64,000 bases of DNA from Aureisphaera galaxeae (GTDB lineage: Bacteria; Bacteroidota; Bacteroidia; Flavobacteriales; Flavobacteriaceae), in the NCBI RefSeq assembly GCF_028561275.1, contig NZ_JAQQTF010000006.1, forward strand, positions 124,001 through 188,000, written 5' to 3'. The translations under genes were made by a program, and so were the position numbers. The first letter of the stretch is position 1, and every line of letters begins with the position of its first letter. The notes beneath the pieces are model-generated. The model saw nothing but the letters and a program-made list of their open reading frames with translations. It searched no databases and was not told where the DNA came from. This document shows, one piece after another, positions 53,773-63,166 of the stretch.

Positions 53773-53849
53773 AATTAAAAAGTTTTAGGTTAATAAGTGC
53801 TTCCAAAATAGGAAAAACAATGTGGTTTTAACACTTTACAAATCAAAAA

Positions 53850-53865
53850 ACAGGAAAAATCCTGT
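53850..53865. promoter_or_regulatory. Palindrome in the sensory operon/patatin intergenic region
   Basis: acagga (53850-53855) and tcctgt (53860-53865), spacer aaaa. ACAGG is repeated at about 53945 and 53978. It lies between the divergent promoters and is a candidate site for the NarL-type regulator. Confidence 0.45.
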
Positions 53866-53970
53866 ACCCCCAAAGGGTTTTACCGCAAGTAGAATTGAAT
53901 AAATTTTTGTAAATGAGCGTTTTAGAAAACTCCGATAAAATGAATACAGGGAAAACCCCGTTGTTTTACA

Positions 53971-54001
53971 GGATCGATCTACGTAATTTAGACCCAAACT
54001 A
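53971..54001 (+). promoter_or_regulatory. Promoter of the patatin gene
   Basis: TTG (53971-53973) and TAatTTAG (53994-54001; one mismatch to the -7 consensus), 20 bases apart. Start near 54007, 11 bases before the ATG. Confidence 0.45.
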
Positions 54002-54017
54002 ACTGATTTATACGTCT

Positions 54018-56573
54018 ATGTCCCTATTCTTAAACACCATTTCGTTCATAAATAAGGCAAAAAAGTCGATCAAGAACTTCTTGAAATCCTCTTTTCTTAG
54101 TCTTTTAATTATTGTCATCATTCTCCTTTTGCTTACCCAAATGGATCAGGCATTGACCATGATGGTAGATCTTATCGAGAACAACGGTTCGCGATTTTCG
54201 CTTTTTCTGGCCTTTGTATTCATAAATGGGTTGGCCATCGTGCTTTCCCACTACCCTATTTATAATTACTATGCGTCCAACCTCAACAACTCTCAAAATT
54301 ATACCACGTGGCGGGCCGTTCAACCTTTTAAAATATGGCCGCTAAAGTATTTCGAGGTGTACGTATTTACTACAAGGCAAGGAGTGGGATATATTCCTGA
54401 TAACTGGGCTAATTATTTAAGATACCTCATCGGATTACTGATACACTTTGTTTGGATTCATTATATTATTACCAGTTTTGAGCCCAATATCATATTCGAA
54501 AATTTCCCGTTGGGCCTACTCAAAGGAATTGTATATGTACTGCTTATTGTTCCTTTTGTCCTTTATATCATTTTGAAGGAGAAGTTCTCGCGGTATAAAA
54601 AGACGACAGACGCTCAAGGAAATCCGTTAACCCCGTCCCAGCTACTTGCAAATTCCCAAAAGTTGGATGGACTCCACAAGCGATTGGGCATTTATTATTT
54701 CATTGTGGCCCTGCTTAGTATGCTTCTGCTCATCATTACACTATTTGCTGCCACATTTAGTCCACTAGGGCTTATTATCCTACTCCTTACGAGCTATGCC
54801 TTTGTTTTCAATTATGTATTCTTCCGATTGTTACGAACACGACTTTCCAAGGTAAAAGACACCTTACAGAGTGCTTTTATGCTACCGGTATATCTATTTA
54901 TTAAAGGGATTCAATTTTTGGAGAAATCGGAAAATTACTTAGGGCTTTTCAATATTAACTTTTTGGCAGCTGTAGTCCTGCTATTGTATACGACCCTGGG
55001 AAGTATCTTCGATTGGGGCCTTCACAACGGAATTCCCATTCTCTTAGCGTTTTTCTATTTCTACTACTTTATCATTGCCAGTTTAAGCAAATATTTTTTT
55101 GTGTCCCGAAAATTAAAACTATTTGGAACGCGAAAATTTAAAATCATTTTTACCGGCATTCTCCTTTTTGTATTGCTCTTTGTAACAGGCAAATTATTAA
55201 ATGCTGAGGTAACCACTCATGAATTGGACATTGTCGAAACTTCTGAGGATACCCTTTCGGAAGAGGAGTTCCTAACCTCTCTAGCCAATAAAGATGGGGA
55301 GACCTTTTTCTTCATTGCATCCCATGGGGGTGGATTAAAAGCGAATGTTTGGACACTTAATGTATTGAATACCCTTCAGCAAGAGACCGAAGGAAGGCTA
55401 TTGGATAACACCGTCGCCCTTTCGGGTGCATCCGGAGGATCGCTTGGATTGGCTCTGTATACGGGCCTCTATCGTAAACATGGAAAGGATACCACCGCCA
55501 TTCAGAAAAAAATAGATTCGTTGTCCCATCAAAACTTTACCTCCATCGATATCTCCCTTACCTTCGGTTTGGACACCTACCGAAAACTATGGCCACTCAA
55601 CCAGCGTATCGGAGTTAGGGATCGCCCTTATTACAAGATGCGCAAGTACCAGAATAATATAGAGGGTATTGATGAAAGCGTACTTTCTGAAAAACCCTTC
55701 CGACAATATTGGAACGAGACGTTTCAAAAAACAGGCTACTTTCCAAGCTTAATCATGAATACAGCGGGCACCAAAGGAAGTAGAGGTATACTTTGGTCGG
55801 TAAAGCAAAAGGATTTCAACTCCATTTTTCCATTTGCCGAAAACCTGGCCGACCTTAATGGCAACAAAACACTGCCTTTTTATCAAGCGGTTTCTACTAC
55901 CAACCGTTTCCCGGTCTTTAGCCCAGCAGCAAAGATTTCGGGCTACGGACATTATATAGATGCGGGTGCCATAGATAACAGCGGACTTTTAGGATGTTTG
56001 GATCTCCATAACTATTTAATGCGCAACACAGCCCTTATGGATAGCACCAAGGTTGCTTATATCGAAATTATAAATAGCAAATCCCTCTACACTAACTATC
56101 TGGTAGAGAAGTTTAAAAAGAAAGAATATCTTCCGCACATCAATAAGAACGAAGTGGAAACCGATAATATCGTAGCCGATCTCCAAACGGGACTCAATCT
56201 GGACAAAATACCGGGATATCTGAGTGATTATCTGTCCAATTGGGAAGCATCCAATCTAAGGGATGTTCGATATTTCCAACTTTTCATGCCGCACAAAGTG
56301 ACATTGGATGATGTCGAAGCATTCTTAGGGGGCTCTATAAATGACGCTGAGGTGAAAAGTAAACTTAAAAACTTCCTGACCGAAGAAAATGACCATATTC
56401 TCGCCGTGACCGAAGGGGAAGACGGAAATTCCTTTAACGAGGCCTGGAAGTTCTATGAGCCTACTCTCTCCAGGCACTTAAGTGGAAGTAGTATCAACTA
56501 CGTGCATCATATCCTAGAACATCGAATGTTACAGGATCAGTTCAAGGAAATAAAACGACTGACCGAGGAGTAG
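54018..56573 (+). CDS. Multi-TM patatin-like phospholipase
   Basis: The 851-residue protein has an N-terminal membrane region with about eight to nine hydrophobic helices (residues 20-395) and a C-terminal patatin domain: oxyanion-hole ASHGGGLKANVWTLNVL, nucleophile elbow LSGASGGSLG with Ser472, and the dyad Asp648 in IDAGAID (a DAG in place of the usual DGG). Patatins are lipid acyl hydrolases. The membrane part suggests action on inner-membrane lipids. The gene diverges from the sensory operon, which may control it. Confidence 0.85.
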   Translation: MSLFLNTISFINKAKKSIKNFLKSSFLSLLIIVIILLLLTQMDQALTMMVDLIENNGSRFSLFLAFVFINGLAIVLSHYPIYNYYASNLNNSQNYTTWRAVQPFKIWPLKYFEVYVFTTRQGVGYIPDNWANYLRYLIGLLIHFVWIHYIITSFEPNIIFENFPLGLLKGIVYVLLIVPFVLYIILKEKFSRYKKTTDAQGNPLTPSQLLANSQKLDGLHKRLGIYYFIVALLSMLLLIITLFAATFSPLGLIILLLTSYAFVFNYVFFRLLRTRLSKVKDTLQSAFMLPVYLFIKGIQFLEKSENYLGLFNINFLAAVVLLLYTTLGSIFDWGLHNGIPILLAFFYFYYFIIASLSKYFFVSRKLKLFGTRKFKIIFTGILLFVLLFVTGKLLNAEVTTHELDIVETSEDTLSEEEFLTSLANKDGETFFFIASHGGGLKANVWTLNVLNTLQQETEGRLLDNTVALSGASGGSLGLALYTGLYRKHGKDTTAIQKKIDSLSHQNFTSIDISLTFGLDTYRKLWPLNQRIGVRDRPYYKMRKYQNNIEGIDESVLSEKPFRQYWNETFQKTGYFPSLIMNTAGTKGSRGILWSVKQKDFNSIFPFAENLADLNGNKTLPFYQAVSTTNRFPVFSPAAKISGYGHYIDAGAIDNSGLLGCLDLHNYLMRNTALMDSTKVAYIEIINSKSLYTNYLVEKFKKKEYLPHINKNEVETDNIVADLQTGLNLDKIPGYLSDYLSNWEASNLRDVRYFQLFMPHKVTLDDVEAFLGGSINDAEVKSKLKNFLTEENDHILAVTEGEDGNSFNEAWKFYEPTLSRHLSGSSINYVHHILEHRMLQDQFKEIKRLTEE

Positions 56574-56798
56574 ATTTTTTAAACTTATAGCTTTCCCTAG
56601 AGGAATGCAACATCTTGATTTGCATAAAGTCATTCTTACTTCATACTAAATTTTATGGTTTATCAGTACAATTTATGAGGGGATACTAGGTGAAAAAACA
56701 CACGTAACTACTTAATTTTATGATACATAGGATTTACCAACGGTATTTTCTACTCGCCTCACATCTCATACTGAATATTCACCCCAAAATTCTCTATT

Positions 56799-57575
56799 AT
56801 GAAAAAATCTTTATGCTTATGTTTTAAGTGGCAAGATCCATTTACCACTTTCAAGTTTAATAAGGGATTATTGCTGCTTGCGATCCTAACCCTTTTCTTT
56901 CAGGTTTCTTGGTCTCAAGATGCCTTGGACTGCGATGACGACAATACAGTAAAAGTTAGGGTAAAACCTGGCTATAATGACCCCACGGGAGATGGGGATG
57001 CCGATTTCCGGGGCTGGAAACACATCTCCGATGCTTCGAGTGCTTCGGATGCTCGTAGCAAATTCAAGGATGGAGTTGAAGAAGACATTAAAAACGGTTC
57101 TGCCGGGTATCTCGAATCTACCGATGGACAAGCGATAAGCTGCCCAGGAGTTTGTCCCAATCCCAACGAAGTGGGTTGCGAAACAGTTACTGTTAAATAT
57201 GTATCTGGAACCCTAAGGGCCGTAGCCGGAGACAATTCCGGTTATAATGTAAAACAGAAGAACGACTACTTTAAGGTCAAAATAACCTGTGGCCCCTGCA
57301 ATCCGGTTACAGGTGGAAACGTACAGGCGGTATTTCCGAATCCCGTATTCGACATCCTAACGTTCCAAATAGAAGTAAACCCCCAACCCGTGCCAATTTC
57401 AATAGAAATAAGGGACGCAAACGGAACGGTAGTGCAGGAACAGCAGTTTGGGCCTTATTCTACTGGAATCCATGAAATCCATATGGATGTACACACCTTA
57501 ATACCCGATATGTATTTTGCCTTTGTGTATTTTGAAAACATACCCGCACCACCAGAAAACTTTGTCAAGAATTAA
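56799..57575 (+). CDS. Secreted protein with T9SS-like C-terminus
   Basis: The 258-residue protein has a signal peptide after a basic N-terminus (LLLLAILTLFFQVSWSQ), a Cys-containing central part (AISCPGVCPNPNEVGCETVT, ITCGPCNP) and a C-terminal domain resembling T9SS sorting (AVFPNPVFDILTFQIEVNPQ), though the very end (NIPAPPENFVKN) is not typical. Function unknown. A strong bidirectional terminator follows. Confidence 0.7.
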   Translation: MKKSLCLCFKWQDPFTTFKFNKGLLLLAILTLFFQVSWSQDALDCDDDNTVKVRVKPGYNDPTGDGDADFRGWKHISDASSASDARSKFKDGVEEDIKNGSAGYLESTDGQAISCPGVCPNPNEVGCETVTVKYVSGTLRAVAGDNSGYNVKQKNDYFKVKITCGPCNPVTGGNVQAVFPNPVFDILTFQIEVNPQPVPISIEIRDANGTVVQEQQFGPYSTGIHEIHMDVHTLIPDMYFAFVYFENIPAPPENFVKN

Positions 57576-57605
57576 TTATGCTTTTTACGTTTCGGTTCTT
57601 AATAA

Positions 57606-57633
57606 AAAAAGAGAGGCCAAGGCCTCTCTTTTT
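57606..57633. terminator. Bidirectional terminator
   Basis: aaaaagagaggc (57606-57617) pairs with gcctctcttttt (57622-57633); loop caag. T-tracts on both strands suit the convergent genes on either side. Confidence 0.88.
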
Positions 57634-57654
57634 GTATCTATAGTGATGTAGCAA

Positions 57655-60522
57655 TTACTGTTTAACGTCTTCCATTTCCACTACTTCTCCTTCCCTGTCC
57701 ACAAGAAGTACTTCATCAAAGCCCATCTCTTGAAACTGGGGGAATTGTGTCGTCGCATCTCCAACCACTAAATATGCCATTTTCGATTCGTCCAAATACT
57801 TATTGGCTAAGGTCTTGTGCTGCTCCAAGGTCATATTCCTAATAATGTCCTCTTCGTCTTCAATATAGTTAGGACTTAGTCCATAACCACTCATTTCCTG
57901 CAGCATTCCTAATAAGGAGAATTGGGTTTCGAAACGTCTTGCATTCGACTTTATCAATGCATTTTTAGTGAAATCCAAATCTTCTTGGCTGATTCCCTCC
58001 TTGTACTTCATGATTTCATCCTTGAAGATAGAAACGGACTCTCCCGTCGTATTGGTACGTACGCTGGACGAAGCTATGAAGGTTCCAGGAATCTTGCTTC
58101 CATTAAATCGAGTACGTGCTCCATATGTGTATCCTTTTTCCTCTCTTAGAATAAGGTTTACGTTACCACTGAAAGATCCTCCCAACTTATAGTTCATTAC
58201 CTCGGCTGGATAGAAATCCTTATCCGTTCTTGGCAAGGCAATGTACCCAATATTGATAACCGACTGCTTCGCATTTGGAATGTCTACAAAATACAGGGAA
58301 GACTTGTCCCTGTTATTCGCTGCAGGGTATTCTGGGATAGATACATCCTTAGCCGCCCAATTGGCTTCAAGACGCTTTAGGCTTTCTAAAGTATTGGCTT
58401 CATCAATCTTCCCAACAATATGGAAACGAGTCACAGAAGGTGAGAAATTATTGTCGTAATAGATCTTTAGATCGTCAATTGTAAGAGAAGCTACAGACTC
58501 CTCCGTACCCATGGTAGGGTAACTGAAAATATGGTCTTCTCCATACAGTAACTTATTGAACACACGATTCGCTACCGAGTTAGGGTTGGCCGCAGAGCGC
58601 TTAATCTGATTAATAGTTGCTGTCTTAATCAATTCAAACTCTTCCTCATCCCAACGTGGTTGTAATAGGATTTCTTCTACCAATTTCAAAGTCGCATCGA
58701 AATTACGAACCAAAGTATTTCCCTGTATTACAATCGATTCGCGCGTCGTATACATATTGATGTTCGCTCCAAGCATTTCGATTTCTTCTTCCAACTCCTC
58801 CGGAGACTTATTGGCAGTACCTTCCATCATGATATCGGTCATAAGGTTCGCCACTCCATTTTTGCTCATATCATCCAACAAATGTCCTCCTTCTAGGATA
58901 AGGCTGAAGTTGACGGTAGGGATTTCACCTTGCTCTATTCCATATACTTTCATCCCATTAGATAACTCGGCATTCCAACTAGCAGGAATGTTAAGCGCTG
59001 GTGCTGGCCCTTGTGCAGGCTCTACAGAACGATCGAAAGCGGAAGGGGTTTTGGCCACTTCCTCTTCGGCATCTTCGATAATCTTTTCAACATTTTCCAT
59101 AATCTCCTCTTCTACTACCGGAGCGATTACAGAGTTTTCAGCGATCAATTCCAATTGTCCCTTAGGAACGAAACTGGTAATTACATATGGCATGTCTTTA
59201 ATGTACTTTTCGTAAACGCGCATTACGTCTTCCTTGGTCACTTTCTTAATGTTCGCGATATCCTGCTCGATAAATCCAGGATCACCAGCAAACACATTGT
59301 ACTGACACAATTGGAAGGATTTACCTAGCACACTACTAATTCCGTTGTAGAACTGCGTTTCCAACCCAGCTTTGATACGTTCTATATCGCGGTCGGTAAC
59401 ACCTTCTTCTTCAAATAATTTGAATGCTTCGAAAACACCTTGCTCCACATCATTCAAATTCACTCCATTGTTACCGGTCACTTGTAAATGGAATTCTCCA
59501 GCAATTTCCTGAGAGCTATTGTAAGCAAAGAAGCGGGAAGTAAGTTGCTTATCCTTTTCCAATACCTTGTACATAGGGGCCTTCTTTCCGCTAGAGATAA
59601 TCTCCGCTAAGAAGTCCAATGCATAGGCGTCGTCTGTATACTGTTGCAAGGTAGGCCACACCATGTTAAGTTGAGGTGCTGTAGCAAAATTGTCCTCATG
59701 GTATAAACGTTTGGTTTCGGAAATAGTCACAGGCATAGGCTCTAGTTTTGGCACTTCCTGTCTTCTTTTTATTTCACCAAAGTACTTTTCGATAAGTGTT
59801 TTGGCCTCTTCCGTTTCAAAATCACCCGCCAATACTAGAGTAGCATTGTTAGGGCCATAGTATTTATCGTAGAACTCACGAACATCGTCTACAGTAGCAT
59901 TCTGTAAGTCTACCAATTCACCGATCACCTGCCAATTGTATGGGTGACCTTCGGGGTAGATGTTCTTGTCCAATACCCAATTTGTATGTCCATAAGGATT
60001 GTTGTCCACACGCTGACGCTTCTCATTCTGAACTACCTCCTGCTGATTGTAGAAAGCAGATTCGGTTACGGTATTGATAAGATACCCCATACGGTCACTT
60101 TCTAACCACATGATCATTTCTAAAGCGTTTTTGGGTACAACTTCGTAATAGATGGTTCCGTCTTTCCAAGTTCCCCCATTTAGGGTTCCCCCGGCATCTT
60201 GAATCTTTTTAAAGAACTGGTCCTGCCCTACATTTTCAGACTCCTGAAAAAGCATATGCTCAAACAAGTGGGCAAAACCTGTACGCCCAGTCTTCTCCCT
60301 GTTGGACCCTACACCATACTGAATGGCCAAGGACACAATGGGATCACTTTTATCCTGGTGCAAAACCACGTCCAGTCCATTTTCCAGTTCGTACTTTTCG
60401 AACTCAATGGATAATTTGGACGATTCCTCTGGGGATGAATCTTTCGTCCCGCAAGAAACGAGGAATAAAGAAAGGGCTATTGCAAAGCCCATAGTAGCAT
60501 TAAAACGGTTTTTGGAATACAT
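57655..60522 (-). CDS. M16-family zinc peptidase lipoprotein
   Basis: The 955-residue protein begins with a lipoprotein signal (ALSLFLVSC, Cys24) and contains two M16 halves. The first carries the inverted zinc motif H85-L-F-E-H89 (RTGFAHLFEHMLFQES) and a downstream EVVQNEKRQR; the second (from about residue 515) has no HxxEH and is the inactive partner half, as is usual in this family. It is anchored in the cell envelope and cuts peptides. Confidence 0.92.
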   Translation of the reverse strand: MYSKNRFNATMGFAIALSLFLVSCGTKDSSPEESSKLSIEFEKYELENGLDVVLHQDKSDPIVSLAIQYGVGSNREKTGRTGFAHLFEHMLFQESENVGQDQFFKKIQDAGGTLNGGTWKDGTIYYEVVPKNALEMIMWLESDRMGYLINTVTESAFYNQQEVVQNEKRQRVDNNPYGHTNWVLDKNIYPEGHPYNWQVIGELVDLQNATVDDVREFYDKYYGPNNATLVLAGDFETEEAKTLIEKYFGEIKRRQEVPKLEPMPVTISETKRLYHEDNFATAPQLNMVWPTLQQYTDDAYALDFLAEIISSGKKAPMYKVLEKDKQLTSRFFAYNSSQEIAGEFHLQVTGNNGVNLNDVEQGVFEAFKLFEEEGVTDRDIERIKAGLETQFYNGISSVLGKSFQLCQYNVFAGDPGFIEQDIANIKKVTKEDVMRVYEKYIKDMPYVITSFVPKGQLELIAENSVIAPVVEEEIMENVEKIIEDAEEEVAKTPSAFDRSVEPAQGPAPALNIPASWNAELSNGMKVYGIEQGEIPTVNFSLILEGGHLLDDMSKNGVANLMTDIMMEGTANKSPEELEEEIEMLGANINMYTTRESIVIQGNTLVRNFDATLKLVEEILLQPRWDEEEFELIKTATINQIKRSAANPNSVANRVFNKLLYGEDHIFSYPTMGTEESVASLTIDDLKIYYDNNFSPSVTRFHIVGKIDEANTLESLKRLEANWAAKDVSIPEYPAANNRDKSSLYFVDIPNAKQSVINIGYIALPRTDKDFYPAEVMNYKLGGSFSGNVNLILREEKGYTYGARTRFNGSKIPGTFIASSSVRTNTTGESVSIFKDEIMKYKEGISQEDLDFTKNALIKSNARRFETQFSLLGMLQEMSGYGLSPNYIEDEEDIIRNMTLEQHKTLANKYLDESKMAYLVVGDATTQFPQFQEMGFDEVLLVDREGEVVEMEDVKQ

Positions 60523-60709
60523 GGTTTTTGATTGTTTTATGAATTTTTTAAAGATACAATCCCTACATATTCCAAATACTTAAAATGGTGTTAATTTAAG
60601 CGGCTTTAGGGCCAAAGGGGACCATCGATTAATGGCGAAGGTGTCTTCTTTTATAAAAGCGCACTTTCTGCTATTTGAACATATATTAATCAATGTACAA
60701 GCAAAACAT

Positions 60710-60731
60710 AAAAAAGCCCCTGTAAAGGGGC
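60710..60731 (-). terminator. Terminator of the Cys-rich gene
   Basis: On the minus strand gcccc (60731-60727) and ggggc (60720-60716) around a 6-base loop, followed by a T run. A 14-bp palindrome attatcatgataat (60732-60745) is next to it. Confidence 0.75.
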
Positions 60732-60758
60732 ATTATCATGATAATTTGTTTTAAAATC

Positions 60759-61040
60759 CTATGACGGACATTTGCAAAGGCATTCGACCAATGCCAAACG
60801 GCACGTCAAAAATGGCGGATCACTATTCAGTTTACAGAAATTAAAGTCCGCATAACAATTAGCAATACATGGATTGACATTGCCATTTTCCATATCAAGA
60901 ATGAAATTTCCAATAGAATCATAACTGGAACTCACGGCGTTCTTCAATTTTCCATGCGTTTCGGCAGTAGGCACATCCGTAAATGCCGAAAGGGAAAGGA
61001 GAAAAACGAATAACAGTGATAACTTAAATAACTTTTTCAT
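60759..61040 (-). CDS. Small secreted Cys-rich protein
   Basis: From ATG 61040 the product has 93 residues: a signal peptide (KKLFKLSLLFVFLLSLSAF), an acidic middle, and a C-terminal region with seven Cys (for example NPCIANCYADFNFC and LTCRLALVECLCKCPS). It is likely exported and disulfide-bonded or metal-binding. The true start is one of two near ATGs (61049, 61040). No family is recognised. Confidence 0.6.
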   Translation of the reverse strand: MKKLFKLSLLFVFLLSLSAFTDVPTAETHGKLKNAVSSSYDSIGNFILDMENGNVNPCIANCYADFNFCKLNSDPPFLTCRLALVECLCKCPS

Positions 61041-61207
61041 ACTACTCATTTTTTAAAAAATTAAACAATTGATTAAAATGGTTTTGGTTGCAACCCCCAT
61101 TGAATAACTTAAAGTTCGGGAATAGGAGCTCCCGATGAATAAAAATGGTAGCAAAGCAGCAATAAACTGATACGAATGGGTTAGTATATGCTACTTATAC
61201 GAAAGAA

Positions 61208-62188
61208 TTAGGAGAAATCGATAAACTTGCTGGAGACCCACAGCTCGTCCAAACTGATCTTGGACCAATTGCCTTTCTCCTTATACACGAAGACTTCCTG
61301 ATTCTTCACCACAGACCCCACTCGATTAAAGGACACAGAAGGACCGCTGCGTACGTTGAGCACATCGGCATTGACCACGGCGCGTTTTACATCTTTCACA
61401 TAATTACCATACACCCACTCTTCTTTAGATTTAGAAATCTTATACCAACGCCCTTTTACCTTATGAACCCTAAGCACAGATCCCAAGGTGGTTTGTCCCA
61501 AAACGGAAAAAGAAGAACTGGGTCCCTTCCTAATGTTGAGAGCATGGGCAGTTACATACCCATACTTTAAGGGTGGTGATGGCAAATCGCCTGTTATGGG
61601 TTCGTCCAAGGCACTTTTTAACATGGGCAAAAAGTTGGTTTCACAGTCGGAGACTTTGTTTCCCCCAAAGAAATTGGTTCCCGGACAGGATTTGGTCGTA
61701 CCACTACCATTGGTTCGGTTTCCATTGCTGAGGTCGAACCAATGATGATACACAATTCTATCAGTTGTAATCGGAATGTTGAAACGTTTACAAATGGCTG
61801 CTGAAATACGAACAATGGCATTCTTCTGTGATTGATTCATCTGATCCTTGCCCGTATCGAAAAAGCCAACATTCTCGATACAAACCGCATGGTTGTTATT
61901 ACCGAAAATACAAGCAGGCGATCGCTCCAAGCTTCTTCCAGTAGCCACTTTTCCATCTGGAAAAATGGTAAAATGCTGCCCAATATCGCTCCACCCATTG
62001 TTATTTACATGGTGGTTTCGCATTCCTTTTTGAAGTTTGAAGTGATTATCTCCATTAAAGTGCTGATAGCTTGGCGAAAAGGTATGATGTTCCTGAAGGA
62101 ATAATACAGTACGGGCAATGTTCTGTTGGGTAATCCATGTTTCGAATTCCGAAACGTTCATGAGGGTAAATCCGAATTTTGTTTCCAT
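61208..62188 (-). CDS. N-acetylmuramoyl-L-alanine amidase (PGRP-type) with SH3 domains
   Basis: From ATG 62188 the 326-residue protein has an amidase_2/PGRP domain (about 1-190) with zinc-ligand residues in LFLQEHHTFSPS, IVYHHWFD and SCPGTNFFG, and two bacterial SH3 domains (ALNIRKGPSSSFSVLGQ and VLNVRSGPSVSFNRVGS). It cleaves peptidoglycan side chains from the sugar. No signal peptide is visible, so export or release (for example by lysis) is unclear. It precedes a low-complexity region and several lipoprotein genes. Confidence 0.87.
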   Translation of the reverse strand: METKFGFTLMNVSEFETWITQQNIARTVLFLQEHHTFSPSYQHFNGDNHFKLQKGMRNHHVNNNGWSDIGQHFTIFPDGKVATGRSLERSPACIFGNNNHAVCIENVGFFDTGKDQMNQSQKNAIVRISAAICKRFNIPITTDRIVYHHWFDLSNGNRTNGSGTTKSCPGTNFFGGNKVSDCETNFLPMLKSALDEPITGDLPSPPLKYGYVTAHALNIRKGPSSSFSVLGQTTLGSVLRVHKVKGRWYKISKSKEEWVYGNYVKDVKRAVVNADVLNVRSGPSVSFNRVGSVVKNQEVFVYKEKGNWSKISLDELWVSSKFIDFS

Positions 62189-62370
62189 TGTTGTCGATGT
62201 TAGCTGTTTCGACAATCTGACTGAAACGTGGGGAAAGGATACAGATCACCGAAGATATGTTGCCATTAAAATTAATCGAAATCGCAAAATGGAACAAGAG
62301 GGAAATCCCTAGTATTTTTTAGGGAAAAGACCTGAACTAGTTGGTGGGTTGTGGGTTGGCGAGTTCTGGG

Positions 62371-62418
62371 TTGATGGGTTGATGGGTTGATGGGTTGATG
62401 GGTTGATGGGTTGATGGG
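62371..62418. repeat. Tandem repeat (TTGATGGG)6
   Basis: Six perfect copies of the 8-mer ttgatggg from 62371 to 62418, preceded by degenerate copies (62341-62370). It is in the intergenic region upstream of the amidase gene. Confidence 0.95.
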
Positions 62419-62460
62419 TTGAATTGTTTAACGGTTTAACTGATATACCGCTCAATACTC

Positions 62461-62540
62461 ACTCTTCACTTTTCACTTTTCACTTTTCACTTCCCATTGT
62501 TCACTTCTCACTCTTCACTCATCACTCATTGCTCATCACT
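62461..62540. repeat. TTTTCAC/TCACT-type low-complexity repeat
   Basis: Repeated ttttcac/tcactc units of 6-9 bases (such as ttcacttttcacttttcac) from about 62461 to 62540, pyrimidine-rich and imperfect. With the previous repeat it makes a microsatellite-like stretch of 200 bases that holds no gene. Confidence 0.85.
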
Positions 62541-62551
62541 CCTATCATAGG

Positions 62552-63154
62552 TCAAGCCTTAGAAATGGTCTTTGTGTGTGTGATTAACCATTCATCTGAA
62601 ACTGATTCCAATAAATAGATGATCGTGGCCCCATTCAATTTTCCCCTTCGTATGGTAACTACCAATGCTGCTATTTTCTCATTTTCTGAAAACGCGACCC
62701 GAGAAAATGACACTTGGGTTTCTACTATCCTTGAAGTTTCAATATTTGTAGTCATGTGATTCATGCGGTTAGCAACCTCAGAAAGCCATTTGTCATCCAA
62801 AGGGAAATCACTCCCAATTTTGTCAATGGATTTAATCAATTGAATCATTTCTACACCCATGGTATCTTTCGGTGAAAAACGATCAGACCCATATGGTGAA
62901 AACAGATTATTTATTTTTTGATTGCCAAAGCGATGATTCGAAAAAGTACTATCAATTGAATAACTAAAATAGATTGACTCACTTTTTTCTTTTCCCTCTT
63001 TATTCGTCAAAGAATCACTTTTAGGTGGAGGCGGCAACTCTGCACGCATTGATAACAAAACAGTTTGAATCACATCTAATTCCTCCTCGTTGACCAATTT
63101 ATTTTTACAACTGACCAGAGCAAAAACCAAAATAATTAATGGCAGTACCTTCAT
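62552..63154 (-). CDS. Hypothetical lipoprotein
   Basis: The 200-residue product has a lipoprotein signal (LIILVFALVSC, Cys16) and the following KNK. The rest is helical and hydrophilic with IGSDFPLDDKWLSEVANRMN and a beta segment near the end (AALVVTIRRGKLNGATIIYL). No recognised family. It is 12 bases from the next upstream gene and probably in one operon with the other lipoproteins. Confidence 0.65.
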   Translation of the reverse strand: MKVLPLIILVFALVSCKNKLVNEEELDVIQTVLLSMRAELPPPPKSDSLTNKEGKEKSESIYFSYSIDSTFSNHRFGNQKINNLFSPYGSDRFSPKDTMGVEMIQLIKSIDKIGSDFPLDDKWLSEVANRMNHMTTNIETSRIVETQVSFSRVAFSENEKIAALVVTIRRGKLNGATIIYLLESVSDEWLITHTKTISKA

Positions 63155-63166
63155 ATCAACAACTTC

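Noticed and set aside
62341-62540. CRISPR array
   Set aside because: The repeats are 8 bases with no spacers and no cas genes are near, so it is a simple tandem repeat.
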